Assembly (NCBI RefSeq): GCF_031127835.1
Contig: NZ_JARXHX010000001.1
Span: 558,001-622,000, forward strand
Length of the DNA: 64,000 nucleotides
Direction: 5' to 3'
Origin: Pelagicoccus sp. SDUM812002
GTDB lineage: Bacteria > Verrucomicrobiota > Verrucomicrobiia > Opitutales > Opitutaceae
The notes below the pieces were generated by a model that was given only the letters and a program-made list of their open reading frames with translations, had not been told where the DNA came from and did not search any database. The position numbers and the translations under genes are program-made. The first letter of the stretch is position 1. Every line of letters begins with the position of its first letter. Positions 18,406 through 29,053 of the stretch are shown here, one piece after another.

Positions 18406-19497
18406 TCACGAGGCGCCACATTCACGCCAAATCGCTTCGATCATCGCCATATCTGCCGACTCGATTGTCTCAGCTTGGCCGATACGCTTCATGATTACGA
18501 AGCGAATAACTCCAGCCTTCACCTTCTTGTCCAAGCGCATCGCCGAGAGCAGCTTGTCAGCCGGGAGCGGCGAATTGAGCTTTGTGGGCAATCGATGCCC
18601 CGAAACCACTTTTCGGATACGTTCAACGTCGGTAGACGAAATAAAACCTAGGCGCTCGCTTAAAATCGCAGCAGCTACCAGACCTATGCCAATCGCTTCC
18701 CCGTGCAGGTACTGGCCGTAGCCAGCCACGTTTTCCACGGCATGTCCGAAAGTATGGCCAAGATTCAACAAAGCTCGTCCGCCACTGGCGGCGGTTTCCT
18801 TTTCGTCCGCATTCACGACCGCAGCCTTGATCTTGCAATTCCACTCGACCACTGACCCAAGCCTCTCGTCGTCGGGCCCGCCTATCGGGGACGCTTCCAG
18901 AAGCTCGAACAATTCCAAATCCTGCAGCATCCCGTGTTTGATCACTTCAGCCATGCCTGAAGCAAACTCCCGCGGGGGCATCGTCTTAAGCATATCTATA
19001 TCTGAATACACCGCGATCGGTTGATGGAAGGCCCCGACCAAGTTCTTGCCAGCAGAAATGTTTATGCCCGTTTTGCCACCGACCGAGCTGTCGACCATTG
19101 CCAACAAAGTCGTTGGCACTTGGATGAAACGCACACCCCGCAGATACGAGGCCGCCGCATAGCCAGCGAGGTCACCGACCACACCGCCGCCCACTGCGAG
19201 CACCACGCCGCCGCGGTCTAGCTTCTGCGCCGCAAGAAAGTCTAGCACCTCACCGAAGTGAGCGACGCTCTTACTCGTCTCACCTGCTGGAACAGTGAAC
19301 ACAGCCACCTTCTCGCCTAAGGCCTCGAACCAAGCTGCTTGCGCCTCGCGAACATTGCTGTCTGTGACGGCAGCTACTAGAGCTCCATTGGATATCAGTC
19401 CTTCTATCTCTTCTATGAGTTGACCGCCCAGGGAGCGACCGACATGGATCGGATAGGTGGACAGGGACGTTTCTACGATTACCTGTTTTGTGGGCAC
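18406..19497 (-). CDS. aroB: 3-dehydroquinate synthase
   Basis: Second enzyme of the shikimate pathway, converting DAHP to 3-dehydroquinate with NAD and a divalent metal in the cytoplasm. The NAD-binding stretch VLAVGGGVVGDLAGYAA and the adjacent QVPTTLLAMVDSSVGGKTGIN are diagnostic; GHTFGHAVE and the HGEAIGIGL metal region follow. Length 363 is typical. The start is GTG at 19497. No other aromatic-pathway genes are adjacent; the unknown 200-residue gene lies downstream. Confidence 0.96.
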   Translation of the reverse strand: MPTKQVIVETSLSTYPIHVGRSLGGQLIEEIEGLISNGALVAAVTDSNVREAQAAWFEALGEKVAVFTVPAGETSKSVAHFGEVLDFLAAQKLDRGGVVLAVGGGVVGDLAGYAAASYLRGVRFIQVPTTLLAMVDSSVGGKTGINISAGKNLVGAFHQPIAVYSDIDMLKTMPPREFASGMAEVIKHGMLQDLELFELLEASPIGGPDDERLGSVVEWNCKIKAAVVNADEKETAASGGRALLNLGHTFGHAVENVAGYGQYLHGEAIGIGLVAAAILSERLGFISSTDVERIRKVVSGHRLPTKLNSPLPADKLLSAMRLDKKVKAGVIRFVIMKRIGQAETIESADMAMIEAIWRECGAS

Positions 19498-19523
19498 GGC
19501 GTATTCAAAAATCTGATAAGTGG

Positions 19524-20687
19524 CTAGTTAGCCCGAATCAGGTCCATTAACGCTATGTCTCTATCGCCCAATCCGAGCTGCTCGGAAAACTCAAGGATCT
19601 TCATCTGTTCGGGCAAGGGAGCAAACCCATTTTTCGAGCGATGCCGGTTGATCCGCTCCGCCATAAGCGAATCGAGCATTACTGGGTTGTCGCTGAGCAA
19701 TACGTACGGCTCGGAAACCGTATAAAGAGAATTGAAAATCGGACCACCAATGTACTGGTAGCGCTCGAGGCTAACAATGTTGAGCTGCCATGTTTCGCGA
19801 AGCTCGGGAATAGCTCCCATTTCAGCTACCGCGACTGGGGCGTTGGCGGGACTGTTGAGGAATCGCGTCGTGTTGCTGGCGTTCCACAGGGTCGCATTCA
19901 TCAAAGCACCGTTCACGCCGAGAACTGGATGGTCCGAGTAGCACGGGAGGTTGATCCAAAAGTCGACCTCGTGGAGAAGCGGCACCGGCAGATAGCTTTT
20001 TCTAGCCAACTCATCTTCATCCTTCGCCGGAAAAGGATTTTCGCTCGCTACATCGATCCAGTACTTGGCTGACTTGGCAGGTAGGGGGCTATCATAGAAC
20101 CATTTCTCATGGTAGTACTGCCCCGAATCGAGCGAGCGTACAAAAACTTGGTGGAAGTCGTAAGCTCGCTTGCTCAGCGGAGGCAAAAAGCCCGAATCTC
20201 GCAGCTTTATCGCGTTCATGCCGATGATGAAAATCTCGTTGCGCACAAACCCTCTTTTTTCCAAAGCGAGCACCACCGCTTCCACTAACGGTTCCGGGGT
20301 ACTCAATCCAGGTCCGGAATCGCTGTAGACCTTCAGTCCGACTCGCCCTTTTTCACCTTTCTGCAGCTTTTTGTCGTTCGCTTGCTCGAAGAGGTTGATC
20401 ATGTCTTCGACCGCATCCGAGTAGTGGGCCAAGTCAAAATCGCTCAGCCTGTACTCGAAAACGCGATTCGATGGCGGGGCAGGTGCCTCAGCGAATAGAT
20501 CCAGCTGATCTTGGGCTCGGAGCGTTTCAATGGATCCGACGAGCAGAACGATCAACGCCGCAACAATCTCGAAGCGCAGAATTCGGCGCAGGAGAAACGA
20601 GGGAAAGATGGGGAATGCTTTAGTCACTTGAGGCAAAACATGTTGGTAGAACGGAGGGAGACTGCGATTGATTCCAGGCAGGATCAA
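19524..20687 (-). CDS. Secreted DUF362-like protein
   Basis: A 387-residue exported protein. After a basic FLLRRILRF stretch comes a hydrophobic signal segment ending SIETLRAQ. The mature part has VGLKVYSDSGPGLSTPEPLVEAVVLALEKRG, and later DFWINLPCYSDHPVLGVNGALMNA, which resembles the DUF362 pattern (a conserved domain often joined to ferredoxin cysteines). Here no iron-sulfur cysteine motif is seen. No ATG is available: TTG at 20687 or GTG at 20627 are candidate starts, the latter giving a more usual signal peptide. It is 26 bases upstream of aroB. Function unknown. Confidence 0.55.
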   Translation of the reverse strand: MILPGINRSLPPFYQHVLPQVTKAFPIFPSFLLRRILRFEIVAALIVLLVGSIETLRAQDQLDLFAEAPAPPSNRVFEYRLSDFDLAHYSDAVEDMINLFEQANDKKLQKGEKGRVGLKVYSDSGPGLSTPEPLVEAVVLALEKRGFVRNEIFIIGMNAIKLRDSGFLPPLSKRAYDFHQVFVRSLDSGQYYHEKWFYDSPLPAKSAKYWIDVASENPFPAKDEDELARKSYLPVPLLHEVDFWINLPCYSDHPVLGVNGALMNATLWNASNTTRFLNSPANAPVAVAEMGAIPELRETWQLNIVSLERYQYIGGPIFNSLYTVSEPYVLLSDNPVMLDSLMAERINRHRSKNGFAPLPEQMKILEFSEQLGLGDRDIALMDLIRAN

Positions 20688-20818
20688 TTAGGAACTCGCA
20701 GATCGCTGACACCAAAAGCAAATAAAAGTTGTCAAAAATCGGCACGCCTCACTACAACCTTGGTTGATTGTATCGTTATTCCCGTAGTCCACCCTATTCC
20801 AGACCGTCTCTCTTCTCA

Positions 20819-22348
20819 ATGTGCATCACTCACAAGTCGCTCGTACGAGCGCTGATCCTTCTTTCTATAGCCGGCCTCGCCACAGTCATCAGCGGCTGTG
20901 CCAGCCGGGAGGAGCGTATCCAGTCGGTTCAAGCAGATGCGAACGAGGCGCTCTTTGAGGACCGGTCCGACCTCGCCATCGAAATTTTGAGCGAAGGACT
21001 CGATTCCTTTCCCGATTCCAACGAACTCCGCATCGCTCTCGCTCGAGCGCTGCAAAATGCCGGCAATCTCGAGGAGGCTGCTGCCTTGCTTGAAGAGGCG
21101 ATCGAGCTGGATCCCGAAGCCGATCAGCTTTGGGTAAAGATCGGCGAGATTCGCTCTACCCTTGGCCAAAGCCAAGCCGCAGTAACCGCCTTCGAAGCCT
21201 ATCTCAAAAACCACGCGGGAGATTTTCTCGCCTGGAAGACGGTTGCCCTCGAGAACGAAAAGCTCGGCAAACTTACCGACGCAATCAAGGCCGCCAGCAA
21301 ATGGAACGAAATTACACCCTCCTCCCAACCCGCCCTCAAACTTGGTCAACTCTTCCTCGCCAGTCGCAATAACGCCCAAGCCCGCTCATGGTTCAGCCAA
21401 GCCGCAGCCTATGGCGACGATGGAGCCTCTAAGGAAGCTCTCGCCGAACTCATCAAGCTCGAGACCTCCCTCAAGCAATTTCAGCAAGCAACCACTTGGC
21501 TGACCCAGTACGGGCAACGCTACGGTTCAGACTTCAGCGATCCACGTATCCAAGAATCGAAGACGGTACTAGACAGTTGGGACCGGGCCCGCCGCGAAAT
21601 CGCCGCCGCAGCCGCCGAGCTGGAAAAAGAACGCGATGAGCTCGAGGCCCAACAATTCACAGATGAAGAGCCGCAAGAACCCCGACAACTAGTCCAACTT
21701 TCTGACTCGATCGGCATCCAACGACCTCCAGAGTCGGTTGAAGAGACGGCAGCGACTAACCCCACCGAGAACAGTCAGTCAACTGCAGCAAGACCCCCGA
21801 TTGCTCTCTTCGACGACGACGAATACGAGTCTCAAGTCGAAAATGGGCTTCCAGACTCCACCGGCTCGGCTGATGAGACCGAAGCGTTGGAGCTCAGCCC
21901 TTACGATCAAGCGGTTTCCGCCTTCGAAGCTGGCAGCTACGACGAAGCAATCGGGCTGTTCTGGGAACTGCTCGGTAGTAACGACAACGACCCGCAGCTC
22001 TGGTACCGCCTCTCGTTAGCATATTTCGCCCAACGTAATTGGTACGACGCGGAGAACACGATTCTCCAAGCGAGGAGCCGAGCCCCACGCTCCGAGGTTA
22101 TAGCAAACCAGTATTTGCTGACCATCGCCAATACCCAGAACACCACGCAAGTCTTGGAGGAAATCAAGGCTTTGCGACTCCTCTTCCCCCGCAGCCCAGC
22201 CATCGCGTTAACCCTCGCTCAAACCCTTCGCAACGCAAACGCTCCACGCTCTATCGTGACCGCTGCGTACCGAGATTTCATGTCGATCGCCCCACGCGGA
22301 GCCACTGGCTACAAAGAAGCGAAACAGTACTTGCAAAACGGCAACTGA
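20819..22348 (+). CDS. TPR-repeat lipoprotein
   Basis: A 509-residue lipoprotein. The leader (MCITHKSLVRALILL...) ends in the lipobox VISGC, so the mature protein is probably anchored by an acylated Cys. TPR repeats fill about 35-230 (ALARALQNAGNLEEAAALLEEAIELDP, then a second similar repeat). An acidic, Pro/Gln-rich low-complexity linker with a coiled coil (REIAAAAAELEKERDELEAQQ) follows, and a second TPR group lies near the C terminus (YDQAVSAFEAGSYDEAIGLFWELL). I start it at the ATG 20819; an upstream TTG would add 17 residues that do not fit a signal peptide. It precedes dnaG by 34 bases. A scaffold or assembly role in the envelope is plausible but not shown. Confidence 0.8.
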   Translation: MCITHKSLVRALILLSIAGLATVISGCASREERIQSVQADANEALFEDRSDLAIEILSEGLDSFPDSNELRIALARALQNAGNLEEAAALLEEAIELDPEADQLWVKIGEIRSTLGQSQAAVTAFEAYLKNHAGDFLAWKTVALENEKLGKLTDAIKAASKWNEITPSSQPALKLGQLFLASRNNAQARSWFSQAAAYGDDGASKEALAELIKLETSLKQFQQATTWLTQYGQRYGSDFSDPRIQESKTVLDSWDRARREIAAAAAELEKERDELEAQQFTDEEPQEPRQLVQLSDSIGIQRPPESVEETAATNPTENSQSTAARPPIALFDDDEYESQVENGLPDSTGSADETEALELSPYDQAVSAFEAGSYDEAIGLFWELLGSNDNDPQLWYRLSLAYFAQRNWYDAENTILQARSRAPRSEVIANQYLLTIANTQNTTQVLEEIKALRLLFPRSPAIALTLAQTLRNANAPRSIVTAAYRDFMSIAPRGATGYKEAKQYLQNGN

Positions 22349-22382
22349 TAAGGATCCTGCGCGCAGCCTCGTCGGGCCCCTC

Positions 22383-24272
22383 ATGCCAGCCATCAAACCC
22401 AGCAGTATCCGCGATCTCAAGGACCGCATCAATATTTACGATGTCGTCTCCCGCGAGGTCACGCTGAAAAAAGCGGGTGCGGATTACAAGGGGCTCAGTC
22501 CTTTCAACAATGAGAAGACGCCTTCCTTCTACGTTTCTCCGGATAAGGGCTTCTACAAGTGTTTCAGTTCCGGCAATTCCGGCGATGCAATTGCGTTCGT
22601 CATGGAAACGGAACGCCTAACCTTCACTGAAGCAGTCGAAGCGCTCGCGAAACGCTTCAACTTCGAACTCGAGTACGAACAAGGCAACAGTCGAGCTCGG
22701 GAGGAACGAAGCCTTCGTCAGGAACTTTTCGAAATCCACGAGCTGGCGACAGACTTTTTTCGCGAACAGTTTTTGGCGGCCGACAAGGCTGGAGAATGGA
22801 TACGCAAGTACTGGGTTGACGGCCGCAAGTTTTCCTTGGACATCGCCGAGGAATTCAAAATCGGCTTTGCCCCAATCAATAGCGTCGCCCTTGGCGAACG
22901 AGCAGTCAAAAAAGGGTTCTCAAAAGAGGCCATGGAGGCATGCGGTCTATTCTACGCGAAGCGCGGAATCGACCCGCATCGCATGGGCTATCGTTTTCGC
23001 GGGCGCTTGATGATACCGATTCGTGACCACCAAGGGCGCGTCACCGCTTTCACCGCCCGTCAGCTCGAAGTCACTCCCAAAGACGATCCCAGTCACGAGG
23101 CGAAATACATCAACTCCCCCGAAACTCCGATCTTCCATAAAGGCAACCTGCTCTTCAACCTCGATCGCGCTCGCATGGAGGTGAAACCGGAAACGCCATT
23201 CGTCATGGTCGAAGGCCAACTCGATGCAATACGTTGCTGGTCAGTGGGCATCACCACCTCAGTAGCTCCTCAAGGTACCGGCATTACTGAATCCCAGCTG
23301 CGATTGCTCAAACGTTACGAATCACGGCTGGTCGTGCTGCTCGACGGAGACTCCGCAGGACAAAAAGCCGCCCTTCGCATGCTCCCGCTCGCCCTCGCTC
23401 AAGGCGTCGAAGCAGCATTTATCCCACTCACCGACAAGGAAGACCCCGACGACATATTTCGCGAAGGTGGACGCGAGGCGCTTGACCAATTACTCAAACG
23501 CGAACTCCAACCCATCCCGTTCGCTTGCAGAGCCCACATGCCGCCCGGCGAACGCCTAACTCCTCAAAGTAAGGCCAAGGCCATTCGCGAAGTCTTCTCC
23601 ATTATAGAACAGTCAGATTCCGAGGCGACCAAGATCGAGTTCGTAAAACAAGCGGCAGAAGCTTTCGAATTGGACGAGGACGCTACTATTTCGGATTTCC
23701 AACGGTTCTCCGGTCAACAGGTTCGGCAGCAACGCCCCACCCCACCTCCACCTTTGGCACAGTCTGCAACTCCACAATCTCAACAAATTGCGTCCCCTAG
23801 CGAACCAAAGCGTGCAAACAGGGTCTATTCCGTGGAGCATGACCTACTCGCTCTTTGCATGTTGGAGTCAGACCTCGGGAACCAAGTCGCCCATTTGGTT
23901 GACCCCGACTGGATAGACGCCACACTTCCGGCAGGGAAATTGCTCAACTTCGTTTTGAACGAATTCCTCCACGATATGTGGAATGGGCCCGATTCGCTTA
24001 ACGAACACTTAGAGAGCGCCGAAGAAAGAACGCTCGCCTCCTCGATTTACTTCGAGGCCAAACAACAAGAAAACCCAGAACGATTTGCCAACGAAGCTCT
24101 CAAGCGTTTGGTCGTCAAGTTCGTAGATCGAAAGAGCAAGGAAATAAAACTTGAAATCGGTAGAAAACAGGCAACCAATGACGACCCCGCCGCTAGTGCC
24201 CTCCTCGGAGAACTATTTGCATTAAACCAACTGAAGCATAAACCGCCTCAGCTTGGTTCTTTATTTTCATAA
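22383..24272 (+). CDS. dnaG: DNA primase
   Basis: Primase makes RNA primers for DNA replication. It has the N-terminal CHC2-like region, the TOPRIM catalytic core with VEGQLDA (metal Glu), VLLDGDSAG and DPDD, and a C-terminal region (about 470-629) that would contact DnaB helicase. At 629 residues it is a normal length. Oddly, the zinc ribbon reads GLSPFN...YKCFSSG, so three of the four usual Cys/His ligands (normally CPFH and CFGC) are replaced by Ser, Asn and Ser; only C60 remains. The fold around them is otherwise conserved, so it is not decay. It sits just before rpoD, as in the classical macromolecular synthesis operon. Confidence 0.95.
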   Translation: MPAIKPSSIRDLKDRINIYDVVSREVTLKKAGADYKGLSPFNNEKTPSFYVSPDKGFYKCFSSGNSGDAIAFVMETERLTFTEAVEALAKRFNFELEYEQGNSRAREERSLRQELFEIHELATDFFREQFLAADKAGEWIRKYWVDGRKFSLDIAEEFKIGFAPINSVALGERAVKKGFSKEAMEACGLFYAKRGIDPHRMGYRFRGRLMIPIRDHQGRVTAFTARQLEVTPKDDPSHEAKYINSPETPIFHKGNLLFNLDRARMEVKPETPFVMVEGQLDAIRCWSVGITTSVAPQGTGITESQLRLLKRYESRLVVLLDGDSAGQKAALRMLPLALAQGVEAAFIPLTDKEDPDDIFREGGREALDQLLKRELQPIPFACRAHMPPGERLTPQSKAKAIREVFSIIEQSDSEATKIEFVKQAAEAFELDEDATISDFQRFSGQQVRQQRPTPPPPLAQSATPQSQQIASPSEPKRANRVYSVEHDLLALCMLESDLGNQVAHLVDPDWIDATLPAGKLLNFVLNEFLHDMWNGPDSLNEHLESAEERTLASSIYFEAKQQENPERFANEALKRLVVKFVDRKSKEIKLEIGRKQATNDDPAASALLGELFALNQLKHKPPQLGSLFS

Positions 24273-24293
24273 GACAGCACCAGACCCAGCAAC

Positions 24294-26024
24294 ATGCCAC
24301 GCAAGAAGAAAAGCGAAGAAGAGAAAAAGCCTAGCCTTAGCAAGCATCAGGTAAACGAGCGAATCCGCTACCTGATCCGTCAGTCCAAGGAGCAAGGCTA
24401 CCTCACGCACGGCGACATCAACGAAGCTCTCCCGGAAGGCGTCGACAGTCAGGACGACATCGACAACGTAATCTCCATTCTGCAAAACCTCGAAATCGAC
24501 ATTCTCGACCCCGAGGAAGTGGACAATTTCAAGGCCAAGCAGGAGGAAGCGGAAGAGGAGCAAACCAAGGCGAGTCAGCACGATATTCTAGACGACCCCG
24601 TTCGCATGTACCTCAAGCAGATGGGCCAAGTGCCTCTGCTCACACGCGAACAGGAAGTCGAAATCTCCAAGCGCATCGAAAACGCGGAGCAAAAAGCCCA
24701 GGAAGAGCTCTTCTCGGTGGGTATGATGGCAGAGTTCACCATCGACCTCGCAGAAAAGCTCCTCAATCGCGAAGAGCGTTTCGACCGCATCGTCATCGAT
24801 AAGAAAATCGAAAACCGCGAAACGTTCTTCAATGATCTTCCGATCCACGTAGACAAGAGCCAGAAGACCTACGGCCGCATGATGGCCACTTGGGAGGAGC
24901 TCCAAGAGGAAACAGACGCGGAAAAGAAGAAGAAAATTCGTTCCCGCTTCCGTAAACAGGAAAACACCCTCCGCGCCTTTTTCCCAAAGTTCTTCTTTAA
25001 ACTTAAGGTATTCGAAGAATATATCGACGAAACCATCAGCAAGGATCTGAGCCGGATCAACTCGATTTATCGCAAACTCGAACGCTCCAAGAAACCAAAA
25101 AGCACTGCGGACACCCATATCAAGACCGAGCCGCTTCACGAGGAACTCGAAGCTTACCACAACACCTACCGCCTCGAGCCAGACAAGCTGCTCGAACTCA
25201 TCGCGGAGGTTCGCAGGCACCTAAAGGCAGCCCACAAGGCCAAGACCGAGATGGTCGAAGCCAACCTTCGCCTGGTAATATCCATCGCCAAGAAATATAC
25301 CAACCGCGGCCTATCCTTCCTCGATCTCATACAAGAAGGTAACATGGGCCTCATGAAGGCCGTGGAAAAGTTCGAGTACCGCCGAGGCTACAAATTTTCC
25401 ACCTACGCAACGTGGTGGATCCGCCAAGCGATCACTCGCTCCATCGCGGACCAAGCCCGTACCATCCGCATCCCGGTCCATATGATCGAAACCTTGAACA
25501 AGGTGATGCAGGTGCAGAAGCAGCTTCTCCAAGAGTACGGTCACGAACCGACTCCAGAAGAAGTGGCGGAAGAAATGGCCCTTCCGGTCGAGCGCGTCCA
25601 GACCATCATGAAGATGGCTCAGCAACCGATCTCACTACAGAGCCCAGTGGGCGATGGCGACGACACCAACTTCGGCGACTTCATCGAAGACAAGTCGGCC
25701 GAAAACCCGTACGACCAAACCGCCTTCAGCCTTCTCCGCGAGAAGATCATCGACGTCCTCGACTCTCTAACCGAGCGCGAGCGGCGGGTCCTCTCGCTTC
25801 GATTCGGTCTCGTAGACGGCTACAGCCGTACCCTAGAAGAGGTGGGCAAGCAATTCAAGGTGACCCGCGAACGCATTCGCCAAATCGAGGCCAAAGCGCT
25901 TCGTAAGATGCGTCACCCAACCCGTATCCGCCAGCTGCACGGTTTCTTCGAGAACGAGCAATTCGACGGACCAAACACGTTCCTTTCTGGCGCCGAAGAA
26001 GGCGGCAAGGACGAAAAGAAGTAG
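24294..26024 (+). CDS. rpoD: Primary sigma factor RpoD (sigma 70)
   Basis: Directs RNA polymerase to housekeeping promoters. Region 1.1 is at the N terminus (about 15-75), region 1.2 contains [17 protein letters not shown], then a nonconserved acidic insert of about 200 residues. Region 2 is seen as [27 protein letters not shown] and the -10 recognising and melting helix ([15 protein letters not shown]), followed by region 3 and region 4 with the -35 binding helix-turn-helix ([26 protein letters not shown]). Length 576 is typical for a primary sigma. It follows dnaG by 21 bases. Confidence 0.97.
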   Translation: MPRKKKSEEEKKPSLSKHQVNERIRYLIRQSKEQGYLTHGDINEALPEGVDSQDDIDNVISILQNLEIDILDPEEVDNFKAKQEEAEEEQTKASQHDILDDPVRMYLKQMGQVPLLTREQEVEISKRIENAEQKAQEELFSVGMMAEFTIDLAEKLLNREERFDRIVIDKKIENRETFFNDLPIHVDKSQKTYGRMMATWEELQEETDAEKKKKIRSRFRKQENTLRAFFPKFFFKLKVFEEYIDETISKDLSRINSIYRKLERSKKPKSTADTHIKTEPLHEELEAYHNTYRLEPDKLLELIAEVRRHLKAAHKAKTEMVEANLRLVISIAKKYTNRGLSFLDLIQEGNMGLMKAVEKFEYRRGYKFSTYATWWIRQAITRSIADQARTIRIPVHMIETLNKVMQVQKQLLQEYGHEPTPEEVAEEMALPVERVQTIMKMAQQPISLQSPVGDGDDTNFGDFIEDKSAENPYDQTAFSLLREKIIDVLDSLTERERRVLSLRFGLVDGYSRTLEEVGKQFKVTRERIRQIEAKALRKMRHPTRIRQLHGFFENEQFDGPNTFLSGAEEGGKDEKK

Positions 26025-26096
26025 CCAACTTCGCCATCAGGTCCCTCTGCTAATTGGCTTTACAAGGGGGGGCTCTAACGATTCAAACACTTTTAG

Positions 26097-26360
26097 ATGC
26101 AAGCAAGTAACGCAGTACTCGGATTTATGAATATGGGCTGGCCGGAGATCACGATCGTGATCGTAATCTTCATCCTGCTCTTCGGTGCGAAGAAGCTCCC
26201 TGAGCTCGCTCGCGGAGTTGGCAAATCAATCAAGGAATTCAAGAAGGCCACCAGCAATATCGAAGAAGAGGTGCGCAACGCGATAGAGGAGGAACCCAAA
26301 GCGAGCGCTCCCAAGCCATCAGTGGAAAAGGAAAAACAAAAATCCACCACGGAAAGCTAG
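26097..26360 (+). CDS. tatA: Twin-arginine translocase subunit TatA/TatE
   Basis: Pore-forming component of the Tat export system. One N-terminal membrane helix (GWPEITIVIVIFILLFGAKKLPELA) is followed by the hallmark amphipathic helix (RGVGKSIKEFKKA) and an acidic, lysine-rich tail. At 87 residues it is a normal size. ATG at 26097 is used; internal Mets at codons 11 and 13 would give a shorter N terminus closer to the family norm. A terminator follows. The truncated dienelactone hydrolase leader elsewhere in this window shows a Tat-type signal, a plausible client. Confidence 0.93.
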   Translation: MQASNAVLGFMNMGWPEITIVIVIFILLFGAKKLPELARGVGKSIKEFKKATSNIEEEVRNAIEEEPKASAPKPSVEKEKQKSTTES

Positions 26361-26397
26361 GCCACCCTGTCGTCTCCGATTCTCAAATACATTTTCA

Positions 26398-26430
26398 AGC
26401 CAGTCCCTTTCGCAGGCGACTGGCTTTTTC
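26398..26430 (+). terminator. Intrinsic terminator after tatA
   Basis: AGCCAGTC at 26398-26405 pairs with GACTGGCT at 26418-26425, followed by five T. It isolates the dnaG-rpoD-tatA block from mreB. The remaining bases to 26608 contain the mreB promoter region with no sure motif. Confidence 0.85.
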
Positions 26431-26602
26431 TCGCCTGCAACCCAGCTTCAAACTCTGCCCTGCAAGGCAGAAAAGCCGCAAATCCGGTCCTCCAAGCTCT
26501 CAATCGACAGCTAGAAATAAAAGCTTCCAGCTACAAATTTGCATTTGCCTAGCTACGCGTTTAAACACTTGCTTCGAAAGGTCCTTTTATTGAGCATCTT
26601 AG

Positions 26603-27640
<1,038 letters not shown>

Positions 27641-27683
27641 GGCCGCTGGATCTCGCATAACACCCTAAGCTAAGGATTGAGCC

Positions 27684-28520
27684 TTGTACAGAAAGAGACT
27701 CGGTCAATTCAAACCCATCATAGTCCTTGGCGTAGCTACCATGGCTTGGCTGATGCTTCCCGTGTTCATCAAGTCGATCGCCAAGACAAGCTTCTACGAA
27801 TTCCAAGCTCCCGTTTCGTTGACCAGTTCCTATGTTCGCGACCTTCAGGATTTTTGGGCCGCCCGGACGAAATCAAAAAACGAGCTTTACGAAGCTGGGC
27901 AAGGGCTCGCTAGGCTCAATGCCGCATACGAACTAACTGCCCTCGAAAACAATACCTTGAGAGACGAAATCTCTCGCTTGGAAAACCTGTTGCAGCTCCC
28001 GTCTCGACCCGATTACCAGTACGAAATTGCGCGCGTAGTTGAGCGCGATTTCAACGCTTGGTGGCAACGCATCATTATACGCAAAGGCAGAGACTACGGC
28101 ATACCTGTGGGAGCTCCCGTCGTATTCGTAGGGGGCGTTGTAGGTCGCGTGAGCGAAGTGCACGCCTATACCTCTGTTGTCGATATCATTAGTAACAGCC
28201 ACTTACGGCTCGCAGTGGTGATAGGGGGAGACAATCGCCCCATGAGCTATCGAGGCGGAGGAGCGGAATCCTTCGCCACACCAGTTGGCATAGCCGAGTT
28301 CATCCCAGTCGATATTCAAATTTCGGATACAAATGACCTGCCTACACTTGTAACCTCCGGCATGGGAGGCGTCTATCCCGCGGGGATCAGAGTAGGAGAG
28401 ATACGTCGCCTCAAACAGGGAGCGGGCGGCATGTTCTACGACGGAGAGGTTCTTCTAGACGAACGGCTGGCCTCGCTCACCGAAGTAGCCGTGATGATTC
28501 AAATTCCACCTGAGCGATGA
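27684..28520 (+). CDS. mreC: Rod shape-determining protein MreC
   Basis: Bitopic elongasome protein linking MreB to the periplasmic synthases. A single membrane helix lies at about 12-30, a coiled coil (TALENNTLRDEISRLENLLQL) at about 85-110, and the double-barrel periplasmic domain follows (GIPVGAPVVFVGGVVGRVSEV). The start is TTG at 27684, preceded by AAGGA at 27672-27676; no ATG exists before residue 20, which lies inside the membrane helix. It ends in an ATGA overlap with mreD. Confidence 0.92.
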   Translation: MYRKRLGQFKPIIVLGVATMAWLMLPVFIKSIAKTSFYEFQAPVSLTSSYVRDLQDFWAARTKSKNELYEAGQGLARLNAAYELTALENNTLRDEISRLENLLQLPSRPDYQYEIARVVERDFNAWWQRIIIRKGRDYGIPVGAPVVFVGGVVGRVSEVHAYTSVVDIISNSHLRLAVVIGGDNRPMSYRGGGAESFATPVGIAEFIPVDIQISDTNDLPTLVTSGMGGVYPAGIRVGEIRRLKQGAGGMFYDGEVLLDERLASLTEVAVMIQIPPER

Positions 28521-29053
28521 TTAGCTTTTCGAACTATCGTTGGCTTCTAGTTGCCGCTGGACACTACATCACCCTCTTCTTCCTGACCCAAGCGAACTAC
28601 TATCTTTCATCAACTGGGATCCAGTTATTTGCGCTTGGTATGCTCATCTCGTTCAGCGCCTTAGAGCTTAACTACAAGCAAGGGATGCTTTCCATTGTCC
28701 CGGTCACCCTTTTCATCGACAGCAAACTACCGCTACCGTTCGGCTTCACCCTCATAGCGAGTATTACTCTGTTTACTATAGCCCACGTGCTTCGCTCCCG
28801 AGTCAGGCGAAAGGTCACCAGCTCCGCCCTCGCCACTTCTATCCTTCTCAATCTGGCCTCATTCGCCGCTTACACTTTTGGCGCTATTCGGTATCTTGGA
28901 GCCGAGGGAATTCACTTTGGTCCACTCGCATTGAACCTTTTCGCCAGCACGCTTGTCGTCGTCTTAATCAACCGATTTTTCTTCGATATGCAAATCGGAG
29001 CCTTGTCGATTTTCGGAATTAATCTAGCGGAGGAACAGCGGGAAGCACGATGA
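28517..29053 (+). CDS. mreD: Rod shape-determining protein MreD
   Basis: Integral membrane elongasome component of 178 residues with about five or six hydrophobic helices and little soluble sequence. Sequence similarity in this family is weak; the assignment rests on topology and on its place between mreC and the class B penicillin-binding protein, both joined by ATGA overlaps (28517-28520 and 29050-29053), showing translational coupling. Confidence 0.85.
   Translation: MISFSNYRWLLVAAGHYITLFFLTQANYYLSSTGIQLFALGMLISFSALELNYKQGMLSIVPVTLFIDSKLPLPFGFTLIASITLFTIAHVLRSRVRRKVTSSALATSILLNLASFAAYTFGAIRYLGAEGIHFGPLALNLFASTLVVVLINRFFFDMQIGALSIFGINLAEEQREAR

Noticed and set aside
24588-25220. 210-codon antisense frame inside rpoD
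   Set aside because: The sense protein is clearly RpoD; the antisense frame shows no family features or start context.
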